Positions 12,718-23,800 of a stretch of DNA of 64,000 nt are shown piece after piece; position 1 is the first letter of the stretch, and every line of letters starts with the position of its first letter. The DNA is from Linum tenue (lineage: Eukaryota > Streptophyta > Magnoliopsida > Malpighiales > Linaceae): positions 24,329,475 to 24,393,474 of the forward strand of contig CAMGYJ010000008.1 in the NCBI GenBank assembly GCA_946122785.1. The letters run 5' to 3'. The position numbers and the translations under genes were made by a program. Under the pieces are notes generated by a model. The model saw nothing but the letters and a program-made list of their open reading frames with translations. It was not told where the DNA came from and made no database searches.

Positions 12718-12915
12718 AATGCAAGCGTTCTGGGTAATGGGGGAATCAGCCTTGAAGTGGTTATAAGGGATTGGAACGGATGATTTTGTTTCGAGATGAT
12801 GAGAAAGGAATTGGGGGTATACAAACGTGAGGAAGCAGAAGCAAGAGCTTTGCTAATGGGGATCAAAGATGCTAAGAAGAGAAGATTCTTGTCGTTGATT
12901 GCCGAGAGCGATTGT
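12718..12915 (+). pseudogene. RNase H-like domain remnant
   Basis: One frame reads GNGGISLEVVIRDWNG at about 12737-12784. After a frame change it reads EEAEARALLMGIKDAKKRR...LIAESDC (12829-12915). This is the pattern of plant RNase H-like (RVT_3) domains: a glycine-rich strand, RDWNG, then AEA-AL--G and a final E-D. Such domains close plant LINE polyproteins and also occur alone in many copies. The first half and second half are in different frames, so it is broken. No reverse transcriptase lies upstream. Confidence 0.55.
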
Positions 12916-12919
12916 AAAT

Positions 12920-13877
12920 ATTGATATCCAATTCCAAACTTAGAAGAAGGGAGACAGATAGAACTGAAATAGGAGTGATATGGGATTTGATTACGCAAAC
13001 AGGAGTGAATTGAATTGATGAGGAAGACGATAACGAAGAGGGTTTAATTATTTGGTAGGCTTTTATAATTTTACCGGCCCAATATTACAAAACCCAAACC
13101 CCAACATTGTATAATTTTCATATAATTTGAAACTACAACTACTAGATTATAATGAGGTAGGCCATATTTTTTATCCTTTATTATAATTTTTATTTAAAAT
13201 ATATTTAGAAAATAATTAATAATAATATAATATTGGCGCTCTGTTCACGCTCTTATTATTGAATTGTTGACAATCGACGCGCTGGCACTCTCGTTCCCGC
13301 TCTCGCTTCACGCTCTGGTTACCTAACAAATAATATAAAACATCCACATTGTAACTACTTTGATTTAGTCATTGATGAACGATATGCCCACAATCCCATA
13401 GGGGACGGCTTGATGGTGTGCTTGTGACAGTCAATTGTCCTAAGCTAATGGTGTCGACTTACAATAACAATTTCAAGTTGGTAGCACACATAAATTTTCG
13501 CTGCGTTGATCTCTGGCGCTTTCATTCATGTGATGTGCAAAGACCTCTCACTATTTTCAATATATTTGGCTATTCTAAGGGTCTTCGTTCTAGTTGCCTA
13601 CCCCTTGGAAGACCACCCTAGAGTCTGACTTTGGCATGATATGTTTCTCTCACTCAAGCAAGCGTGGTTTTATCTATGGCGTTGTTACTTGACTGATCAA
13701 CTTGGAATTCAAAATTTGATTTTCATTTTCGAATATCCAATTTCCCTGATAATGTTACGACAATTTCCCATAAAGTGAAGGTGATATATAAGGGGATTTC
13801 ATTCTCTAGCTTCTCTTTTATGTTTTCCCTTCCACTCCCCCAAAAATTTCTCAATTTCTTGATATCCTCCAACCATT
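12920..13877. other. Intergenic DNA, no gene recognised
   Basis: AT-rich with a short open stretch at 13418-13621 that resembles no family I know. It abuts the hAT target duplication at 13878. Confidence 0.4.
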
Positions 13878-14955
13878 GCCACACATAGCGCTGGGAAATG
13901 GTCCGGTTCGATTTAAATTGGACTGGATTGACCCTATTTTTTAAAACCGTATTGCACAACTCCACGACCGAAATCGGGATTGGATTGTTACCCGGTTAAA
14001 CTGTGATCGGACTAGATTGAATCCGATTTCAACCCAAAACTGGATCACCTTCTTCCAACCCAAAACGCAGACGTTTGAATACCAAAAAATTGCCCTCTCC
14101 TTCTCCTACCAACCGCACAAACCATATTCCCTACTTTCCCAACTTCCATCTCCGCTGCTCCTCTCGCTATTCTTCCTTCCCATCTACCTTCGCGATTCTT
14201 CTTCTCCCTCTCCCTCTTCTAGATCAAACCAAATACACACAAGCATCTCCTTCTTCTCCCTCAAGCACTGCTCTGGCTCGCTCTACCTTTGAGCGATTGA
14301 AGTTAGAGAGGCGGGAAGAGTTGGAGCTGGAGAAGCGATTGGTGTCACGTGAGCCGGGAACGGGATGCATGTTGTCAGTTGTCGCGTCTCGATCGATCTA
14401 ATCACCTTGCCACCTTCGTCACCATCGCCATCACGCGCTTGGAATTTGGAGAGCAGAAGACCTAGCAGAAGTGAGATCATACATGATGGACGGCGGGCGA
14501 TGGAGGGAGGCGATTGGCGTCTGGCGAGTTCTGGTAGCGGAGTGGCGATGGTCGGCGACGGGATGGAGGGAGCCAATGGTCGAATTTTCTTCTTCTCCTA
14601 TGCCTCTTGTGTGGTGGCCAATGGGTCAGTGATTGGGAACAAGAGAAGGTTGAGGGTCAGACCGTTAGAGGGGGAGAGAACAGAGGAGGTCGATTAGGGT
14701 TCGAGGTGGTGGGGTGGGGGGTTAGGCTGGGCTGTGGGCTTAGGGCTAGGCTGGGATATCATATTAGTGGGCTGGGCTGGTATTTGTTTATTTGTTGTTG
14801 TCCAATTTTTCGGTTTTAACCGAATCAGACCGGGCCCGTGGCCATTATAACCGCAAATTGGATTGGATTTGTTGGGACCCAGTTTTCAGTTGAAACCGAC
14901 ACGGTTTAAACTGGCCGGTTTCTGGTTTGACCGAATTTCCAGCCCTAGCCACACA
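13878..14955. mobile_element. Non-autonomous hAT (Ac/Ds-like) element, 1062 bp
   Basis: The element occupies 13886-14947. The ends are TAGCGCTGGGAAAT and, inverted on the right, TAGGGCTGGAAAT. The perfect 8-bp duplication gccacaca flanks it (13878-13885 and 14948-14955). TAGGG-type ends and 8-bp duplications match the Ac/Ds group. Subterminal DNA is full of GGTT/AACC words (ccggttcgattt, accggccagttt), possible transposase-binding repeats. The interior (about 14100-14700) is less AT-rich and open in several overlapping frames on both strands, but none resembles a transposase. It could be captured genic DNA; I cannot name a source. Confidence 0.85.
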
Positions 14956-16965
14956 TGTTGAAAACAACAGACTCGATGGTGGTGCTCCTACTTAAAAAAG
15001 AGCTTAAACTTTTGTGCTTCAATTTATATTGTCACATCCTCTCCCTCTCAAGTTACTTAACACGCATGTTTTGTTCAAGAAATTTAACAATGATTATGCT
15101 ATATGAATAGTTACGGAGATATTCCAGAGGGTGTTAATTAGCCATTACAACTCGATTAGACGGTAATTTCATTGACATGTAGAACATGTATGGGTACATT
15201 GACTAAGTTTGGGGTGCTAACTAACCGGTCTTCAAAGAGGGGCTATAGAGTTTCACAAACTAGTTAAATCACTAACTTTACAGAAAGAAGATATGGTCAT
15301 GGTAAGTTGATACTCATTTAATATTTGGGTATGATTTGATTCCGACGACTCACGTGTACCTTAAACAAAAGAGGCTCATGTAAGGAAAGGGAATGGGAAA
15401 AAAAAAACAAAAACCCATTTGGAGTTGTAACCCTCTCCACTTAAATACTAGACCAAATGAAGGGTCAGCCATTTATTTGTCCTCTTTTAACTATCTCTAT
15501 GTTCCTTACGTGTGATGAATTGTCACTTTTTCTCAAACAAACAACACATGTAATAGACATAATAATTATTGGGTGATGAACTAATGAATAAAGAGAGTAG
15601 GCTGATGGATGGTTATGGAGTGGGTGGGGAAAACATAGAGAGACAATAAATGAGTAATGCCACCTTTTCTTTCTTTATTTTTTTTACGATAGGCTAACTC
15701 ACAAAGGAAATGGGCATGAGTGGAATATCATTGCATGTTTAACAAGTAACTAGGGGGTGTTGTGTGCCGCGCTTCGCTGCGGCGTTTCAAATTTCTAGAG
15801 GCTTTGTTTGCATCGGCCACCAACTTGACTGGAAAGGAAATATCAATTCTGTGTTTTCTTCTCCTACTACTTAAATCTGGCTCCGGTTCTTCTCTGTTCC
15901 TTTTTTGTGCTACTTTTTCTCTATTTTCCTCCATTGTTTCAGCTTTTACTCAAGGGATCTGTCCTCTGATCATCCTCATGGATAAGTTTTTCAGCCGATG
16001 TAGTCGAGAGCAGTACAAAAAATGACACATGACCTTAATGGATTCATGAACAACTCAATTGGTAGCCATCTACAAAATACTGTGTTATGGATGACCACTA
16101 TCCTTTTACTTTAGAGGCCTCTACTGAGAGTAAATGATGTCATAATCGACCTTAGTGCCTCCCATTTCACATTCATTCATCACTATAAGCAGAATTAAAG
16201 GATCACATACTCGCATACTATTTTCCTCTTTAACAGGAGTATTGTCAACATTACATCTTGGATACGTGTGTCCTTATAGCTGCGCTTACCTTGCAAACCA
16301 GCGTATTAGGGAAGAAGAATCATTATAGATGCTGAGATTCAGGTCATCGGAGTTACATTTACAGCATACAAAATAATCCTATCATCATTCAACTCATCTA
16401 CCAAGTTGGGATACAGCAAATGCAGCACCAGAGCAACATGTCCTTATTGTTCCATTCCAATTAAGTTTTTACTGAACAATTTAGAGTAGCATACTAGGCA
16501 CAACCATCAGGTCTTATCTATTCTAACCAATTTCCCTCACTGATGAAAGTGATGCAGCAACAACAGCTCCTTTCAGCAAACTTGGTGATCGATCATATAT
16601 AATCACGCTAAACAAATAATCTAAAGATTCCAAAAGCATTACATCATGAAAAATTCTATATGCCATAACCATAGCTATCTACCTTATCCACCATGTCTAT
16701 CCCATTTAATCTCAAAGGAGACAAGGGGGTGAATACCAAATAAATGGTGGGAACTATGGAGCTGTAATCTTTTTTTATGTGAATATATAAGGATATGAAT
16801 CCTCAGCATTATCGCACATAAAGAAGAATGTATTGATATAGAAGAAGCAAGGTTGATCTTATGGGATTGTCCATATGCCTAATCATGATTAACTTGTTTG
16901 ATTATTTCCATTTAGGATTTAAGCATCGATTAGTAACTTATTCGATTATTTTCAATCCAATCATT
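14956..16965. other. Intergenic DNA, no gene recognised
   Basis: No gene supported. A short open frame on each strand near 15730-16025 has no recognisable domain. Confidence 0.4.
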
Positions 16966-17069
16966 AATTCAACACTTATATACATCCAATACATTCTGAT
17001 TCTTTCCTACCAGTTCCTGACATAGCTATTATGGATCAGAATGTATTGGATGTATATAAGTGTTGAATT
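16966..17069. repeat. Perfect 35-bp inverted repeat (hairpin)
   Basis: The arm at 16966-17000 is the exact reverse complement of 17035-17069, with a 34-nt spacer. A transcript would fold into an uninterrupted 35-bp stem. It is too short for a typical MITE with terminal repeats plus body, and no clear target duplication is seen. Confidence 0.9.
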
Positions 17070-17761
17070 TATAATTTACTTCTCCCATCAATGTCGTATT
17101 ACAACTCTATTGACTAACTCTAACAAGCTAATCTACCTAGCGGCTAGCATTAGCTAGATTCAACACCCAATAACTAAATGTGAGTTGTGCAGTCAACATT
17201 CATGCTGTGCGTCCTCCAATAAAGAGAAGTCCAAACAAAATCATCATGCAAAAAGGTTATCTGAAAGAACTATTGGAGCTAGAGACTTACAAAGTAGCTC
17301 CACTGGTTGTCCTCCACAGAACTTCCCTCTTCTAGATCTAAGTAATCGGCGTCTCTGCTATGCTATCTGACTTTCCGACTTCCAAACCCGTTCGACCGCC
17401 TGCTGAATCAATCCTCCCCAGACACTTAGCATGCTAATTCTTCTACCGCGACCCGGTTAATTGACAGCGAAATATTGCGACTGGTCCCCGTTGGTCGAGA
17501 AAGGCAGAGACGATGGTGATGGGTCCAACTATGGCGCCAAGAAGCGACCCTTGTGGAGGAAAATTCTGTTTTCTTCAACATGACCCCTATTGGTCAAGAT
17601 TTGAATCGGATCTGATACTTCTCTTACGATTTTGAATCAGCAAATCCGTTCCACATTTCACTGCAGATTAGGTGAACGGGTGATCTTTTGATATGGAAAT
17701 CGAGAAATAGGTTGAGGAAATTAATCCCAAACAGAAAACTACCGGGCATGACTCATGAGTA
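17070..17761. other. Mixed-composition block, unassigned
   Basis: From 17185 to about 17700 the base composition is more balanced and looks genic (possible UTR or exon fragments), but I found no domain and no consistent exon chain on either strand. Confidence 0.35.
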
Positions 17762-17962
17762 TAGGTGTCAATCGGGAGGGTTCGGGTTGGGTTCAGTCGG
17801 GTTGCGGGTTAATCGGGTTGCGGGTCAAGCGGGTTGATCGGGTTCGGGTCGATTGGATTGCGGGTCGATCGGGTTACGGGTTGATCGGGTTGCGGGTCGA
17901 TCGGGTTACGGGTTGATCGGATTGCGGGTTACAACAGGTCGGGTTGCGGGTTGTTCGGTCCA
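17762..17962. repeat. GGGTTGCGGGT minisatellite-like tract
   Basis: Short imperfect units (gggttgcgggt, gatcgggtt, acgggttgat) are repeated for about 200 bp. The tract opens with TAGGTGTCAATCGGG, which resembles a hAT-type end. Related words occur inverted at 26480-26535 and 28335-28395. It marks the point where the FOLT1-like pseudogene loses its remaining 3' exons. Confidence 0.7.
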
Positions 17963-18491
17963 AACCATCGAGTTTTTTTAATAATTAGTTACTACACTAA
18001 TTTAAAACAAACTCATCGATCACCATATTGCAATGAAAAAAAAACATGAAGATACATTATTAAACAAATGAGTGACTAGATTTTGCTTGAATATATCATA
18101 ACAAGTTTGATGTTGCAAAGGATTCATTAAGGTTACAAAACCAACATAAGGAATTAAAAAGCTGACAACTTGCTTGATCATAAACCAATGAAACAATCTC
18201 TTGAGTCTTGATAGTTGAGACCATTACATGATGTTTAAGCAAATACAATAGAATGAAATACAGAAAAGTACATAAGTCCGCAGCAAGCCCTCACCAAAAT
18301 AAGCCCAGGACCAAGTCCTCTATATAGTGCCTTCCATCCTTCTTCTCTCGTGATTGTCTTAAAAGCATCTGATATTGATCACAAGTAAAAATCCATGACA
18401 AGTGTTAGGGTTGTTAACATGAAGCACGTAAAACGACAAAACAAAATATTACTGCTAGTCTAGATCTGACTATATCAGAATACTAGAAATT

Positions 18492-19138
18492 TTCACAACC
18501 AATGCAGTCAAAAAAGCGATTCTACCTAGAAGCAGAAAAGGGATAAAATCGTAAAGCGTATAATCAAAGCGTAAAAGCGTAAGTTTTTTACGCATACTAA
18601 AAAATAACTAAAAAACTATTAAGTAGGACATATGCTATGCAAAATATGAATGCACAGATAAGTTAATAAATACATGCGATTCATGCCTAAAGTAAAACAA
18701 CTTATAGCATCTTAATAATAAGTTCGTAAATATAAATTTTAACAATAAACCACTTTTCCCTCTATGCTAATGAATTTGAGAAAAGCCTAGCTGGTGAATT
18801 AGATTACTCTATTGAAGTTGAGAATGTATCCAAGTACCTGATATGTATCTTTTAATCTCAAATGTATCATATTGTTGGTGATTTACTTTTAAAATATACT
18901 TTTTATAATTAATTTCATGAAAAGAATACTCATTTAGTGAACTAAAAGCGTAAAAACGTAAAGCGTTTTGGTGAACTAGAAGCGTAAAACCGTAAGCTTT
19001 TAAGCTTTAAAGCGCAATTTAATCCGATTTTATACACTTAAGTTTTTATATGGAAACGAAAGCGTTTTGGTGACCTAAAAGCGTAAAATCGTAAGTTTTT
19101 AAGTTTTAAAGCACGATTTTAACTGCATTGTTCACAAC
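18492..19138. mobile_element. hAT-type MITE, 631 bp, in a FOLT1-like intron
   Basis: The element is 18500-19130 with terminal inverted repeats CAATGCAGTCAAAA / CAATGCAGTTAAAA. A perfect 8-bp duplication, ttcacaac, lies at 18492-18499 and 19131-19138. The interior repeats words such as aaaagcgtaaaa and is non-coding. Confidence 0.85.
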
Positions 19139-20438
19139 CATAATTAATGCAAACCGAGTAGCATAGAAATGAACTTGAAGTCTCAGTCTTCCAATCGGAA
19201 CCTAAACAAAGTCATTGGTCATTATCATTGTTCACCCAAGCTAGAAAACAAAACAGCTGGGGCAAATGACAGAACGAGCTCGACTTGAAGTCAGATGTTT
19301 ACATAGCTCAAATCATTTGAGTTCATATCAGATGAGTAGTAACCCAATTTCGGCAACAAATATTTGGAAGTTAACAACAGTTGCTAACTTTGGCACTGAA
19401 TTTATGTGATCAGATATAACTAAGAGGCAATGTGGATAGCTTGTGAAAATCAAAGAAACTAGACAAACCATAAAGTCCAGAATATGGCCGAGAAGATTGA
19501 TGATGGGTTTGCAACTGGAACCTTGTCTTTACCAACCAGATAGGATTTGTGCACAAGGAAACCTGATGCAGTAACGTACAGTATCAATATCCCCACTTTG
19601 CAGTTAATGATGCACAAGGGAATATAATTGCTCGCTACAAATGCATTAGCTTATCAACTCCATTAAGGATACTCATATGAAAGCGTGATAGGCACAACGG
19701 AATAAGTATACAGAAAATTGCAGCATATTTTATCTAGTAATCAACCCCCGTAGACCAAAAGCAGATTATATGTATTTAGAAGACATGAAAGAACAGCCTG
19801 ATGACACTAGGCATCCTGCCACTTACTTTTCAACAAAAATGCATGAGCCCTTTTTTCCCCCCTTTTATCTTCCGTGTCTTAAGACCTAGCATTACTTGAA
19901 TAAGGGCATATGTTCTGCTACTTATACACAGTATGCACCAGTTTCCTGATCTCAATTTGCACTCACCAAACCTCCAGCTTCTGCCGCCGATGCAAGATGA
20001 AGAAGAGGGGTCAGACTTTGATTCTTGTCCTTTGAATATCTTTGTTTAGCTCTGCTGTAACTACAACAGATTTTGGAAAAAGAAAACCCTCCATGTTCAT
20101 CATTGTCTATCAGCCAAGTAAGCCTTAAAAACAAAATATATGTATGAAGACCTTATTCAAGTAAGACTATCTCCTAGTCACTTAAGGCTACATCAACTTC
20201 AGAGGAGGCATAAGAATAACTTCTGCCCTACTTAATCAGATGTAACTAGCACGATGTATCGGGTGGGCTAACAGATCTATGCAGGCAGTGAAAGACATAT
20301 TCATTCAGCATTTTGACCCCGCTTAATTGAACACAGCAATCTAAGAGAAACTTACAAGAAGAAATATAGACCCCATGCCATGCGACTGTGGAACCAAGAA
20401 CCGCTGGAGAGAATCCTGCATAAAGCCCTCTAATGCCC

Positions 20439-20781
20439 TGTCAAGGGAAATGGGACACTCTGCCTTGAAGCAAAGGGAAGAAGAAGAAGAAGAAGAAGGG
20501 GAAAGTTCCAACGGTCGAGAATTCAAGGCAGAGGAAGAAGAAGAAGATGAAGAACAGCGTTTGGACTAATACGCTGCCGTCCCAACTTTACTGCACATAT
20601 TTAGTATTTAGCCTGTGAATATTACGTGTAATTAATAGATAGGGCCACCTGTCTCTTGACAAGAGGATGAGGCCGTTAGAGGCACTCTGTCCTGCTGATG
20701 TATATATTCTGCAGCTAAGCTGCCAGTGAAATGCAGAAAAGGTTTCACAAAATTCCTGCCTTCTCTTTCCAATTATTCTCA
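20439..20781 (+). repeat. Copia 5' LTR
   Basis: The LTR begins TGTCAAGG and ends ATTCTCA. It contains GAA-rich tracts and a TATA-like tatatatt at about 20701. It is 3 bp longer than the 3' LTR because of one additional GAA unit. Confidence 0.95.
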
Positions 20782-20793
20782 TGGTATCAGAGC
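20782..20793 (+). other. Copia primer-binding site
   Basis: TGGTATCAGAGC follows the 5' LTR with no spacer. It is complementary to the 3' end of initiator methionine tRNA, the usual primer for plant Copia reverse transcription. Confidence 0.93.
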
Positions 20794-20841
20794 CTCTGGC
20801 TCACCTCACCTAGGGTTCAGTGACCTTGCAAACGCGCCGCC

Positions 20842-23800
20842 ATGGCTACCAACACGGATGACACCTCCTCTGCTACAACAGGAGCTGCTGCCGTCGCAGG
20901 AGCAAATCCTCAGCCGCTTCCACGACCTCCAATCGACCCATACTACGTCAACCCCAACGAAAACCTGTCACAAGGTATCATCTCAGTAAAACTCGATGGA
21001 TCTAACTATCATGTATGGAGTAGATCTATGAGGATAGCTTTAAAAACCAAGAAGAAACTTGGGTTCATTAATGGTACATTACCTATGCCTGAAGAAACCG
21101 ACCCTGACTATGAAGCTTGGGATCAGAGTAATACCAACGTTATGGGTTGGATACTCAATTCTCTGCTCGACTCCATAGCTGAAGCTGTTATGGATAACGA
21201 GACAGCCCAAGATCTGTGGAAGGATCTTCAGGAGCGATATGGAGAAGCTGACTCCATTCGCTTGGCTCATGTTAAAGGGCTAATTGCCAACTGCAAACAG
21301 GGAGATAACAATGTGACTGAGTATTACAACAGGCTAGGAGTCCTATGGACTGAATATCTGTCGTTTAAGTCCATACCTGCTTGTGAATGTGGTGGTGTAC
21401 CATACACAATGTCCTGTGCAACCTATGCAGCTGTTAAGGAGTCTCAGGAACAGGACCACACCATTGATTTTATCATTGGCCTAAGTGACTCTTTTGAACT
21501 CACCAAGAATCAGCTACTGCTGATGGATCCTGCACCAAGCTTGAAGCTAGCCTACAAACATGCTCTCAAGCTTGAGAGACAGATGGGCAAACAGCCTACA
21601 AAGGAAGTGACTGGAGTGGATTCTGTAGCTCTAGCAGCTGTGAATTCAAGCAAGGGAAGGGATCAAAGATCTGATTACCCTCATGGGAACAGAACAAACA
21701 CATACCAGGGGAACTACCCTGGAGGTGGCAACCCAAGGAGCAACAATGACAACACCAACAACAACCAGCAGGGTCTCTTCTGCAACTACTGCAAGAAAAC
21801 CAACCACAACATAACAGACTGCTGGAAACTGAAGAGGAAGAGAGGAGAAATGCCTGGGCAAGCTTATGCAGCAGCAGCAATCAACAATGGTGGCCCCAGT
21901 GAGCAAGGCTCAGACAACCCTAGTGGAGACAATGAGCACTCCCACAAATCAAACAATGTGACAACTTTGAAGCTCACTGCTGATGACTGTAACAGGCTGA
22001 TGATGTTACTGCAACAAACTGCTGGGAGCCATCAACCACAACCTGCAATTCAGCCACAAGCTCACTCAGTGTCAAGGCATCTAACCCCCATGCCAAACAA
22101 TGCAGGTAAATACACACTATCTTCTTTCTCTTCCCTACAACATTTAGAACTAATGAACACATGGATCATTGATACTGGTGCATCTGATCATATGTGCTGC
22201 AAACTGTCCCTTTTCTCATCCTACCAACCAGTAGATGATGTCTTTGTTACTCTGCCCACTGGCACTAAAGTCCAGGTCAGTCATACTGGAACAGTCCAGA
22301 TCAACCAAAACCTCACCCTAATGAATGTACTTCACATTCCAAGTTTCACATTCAATCTACTCTCAGTTAGCACTCTCACAAAAGCTCTCCCTATTTCACT
22401 AACCTTCAAATCCGACTTCTGTGATATCCAGGCCCTTCCTTCACAGAAGAGGATTGGTTTTGCAAGAGAAGTTAAGGGACTCTACCAACTCCAGACCACC
22501 ATTCCTACCATCCACACACCTATCAAGACTACTGCAGCAGCCACCTCATTCAACCAAACAGAAGAAACAGCCCTATGGCATGCAAGATTAGGCCACCTTT
22601 CAAATTCTAGAGTTAGGATTTTTCAAAAGTGTAATGTTGACTTACCTCTGGACAATGTTAATCACTGTGAGGTCTGTCATCTTGCAAGACAAAAGAGAGC
22701 CCCTTTTCCTTCCAGTTTACATACTTCCCAGTACCCTTTTGATCTCATACACACTGACATTTGGGGACCAGTCAATACAAAGTCCTATGATGGTTTCTCT
22801 TATTTCCTCACCATAGTAGATGATCATTCCCGAGCTGTTTGGGCATACCTGATGAAACAAAAGTCTGAAGTCAGACCAATCATCCAACAATTCTACACTA
22901 CGATCAAAAACCAATTCAATCAAACTATCAAATCCATTAGGAGTGACCAAGGACAAGAGTTTCATATGACTGAATTCTTTAGAGAACATGGAATTAACCA
23001 CCAAATGTCCTGTGTAGAGAGACAACAACAGAATGGGAGAGTGGAGAGAAAGCACCAAGACATCCTAAACATAGCCAGATCACTAAAAATCCAAGCCAAC
23101 CTACCTTTGCATTTCTGGAGTGACTGCATTCTTCATGCAGTGCACATACTAAACCGATTACCTACTCCCATCCTATCAAACCAAACACCCTTTGAGAGAC
23201 TTTACCACAAAAAACCAGACTACTCACACCTCAAGGTTTTTGGATCCCTATGCTATGCTTCCACCCTAGAAGCTGGCAGAACTAAATTTCAGCCAAGGGC
23301 CAGGAAATGCATCTATCTTGGCCTAGTCCCTGGCCTCAAAGGCTACAAACTCTTTGACCTCAAAACACACAAACCCTTTTCCTCCAGGGATGTGCTTTTT
23401 CATGAAACCATTTTCCCTTTTGCTTCACCAAACACACCACAAGCCTCACCAGAACACCCTTCTTCATCCCCTCAAACTTCCACCTCAGCACATATGCCAT
23501 CAGACATGCATTTAGATCATAATTCATTTGTTCCTTTTGTTCCTAATGTTGTTTCTTCCCCATCAAGTTCCTCTGGGTTCATCCCCTTTGACACCATTGA
23601 TGACCAAGATGCTGAGGTTTCAGAGGAAGTTCTCGATGATGAAGAAGAGGGGGCACCAGATACCTCAAGTGAACCTGAGGAAACTCAGCACAATCTAAGA
23701 AAGTCAACCAGAAAAACCACTGCACCCATCTGGCACAAGGATTACTACTTGGGAACAAGTGCAGCTGCACATAAATACCAGTATCCAATCTCTTCCCACA

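Noticed and set aside
14017..14819. Several overlapping open frames on both strands
   Set aside because: They lie wholly within a hAT element, overlap each other and show no domain.
17185..17370. 61-codon open frame
   Set aside because: No domain, no exon partners, and typical of chance length.
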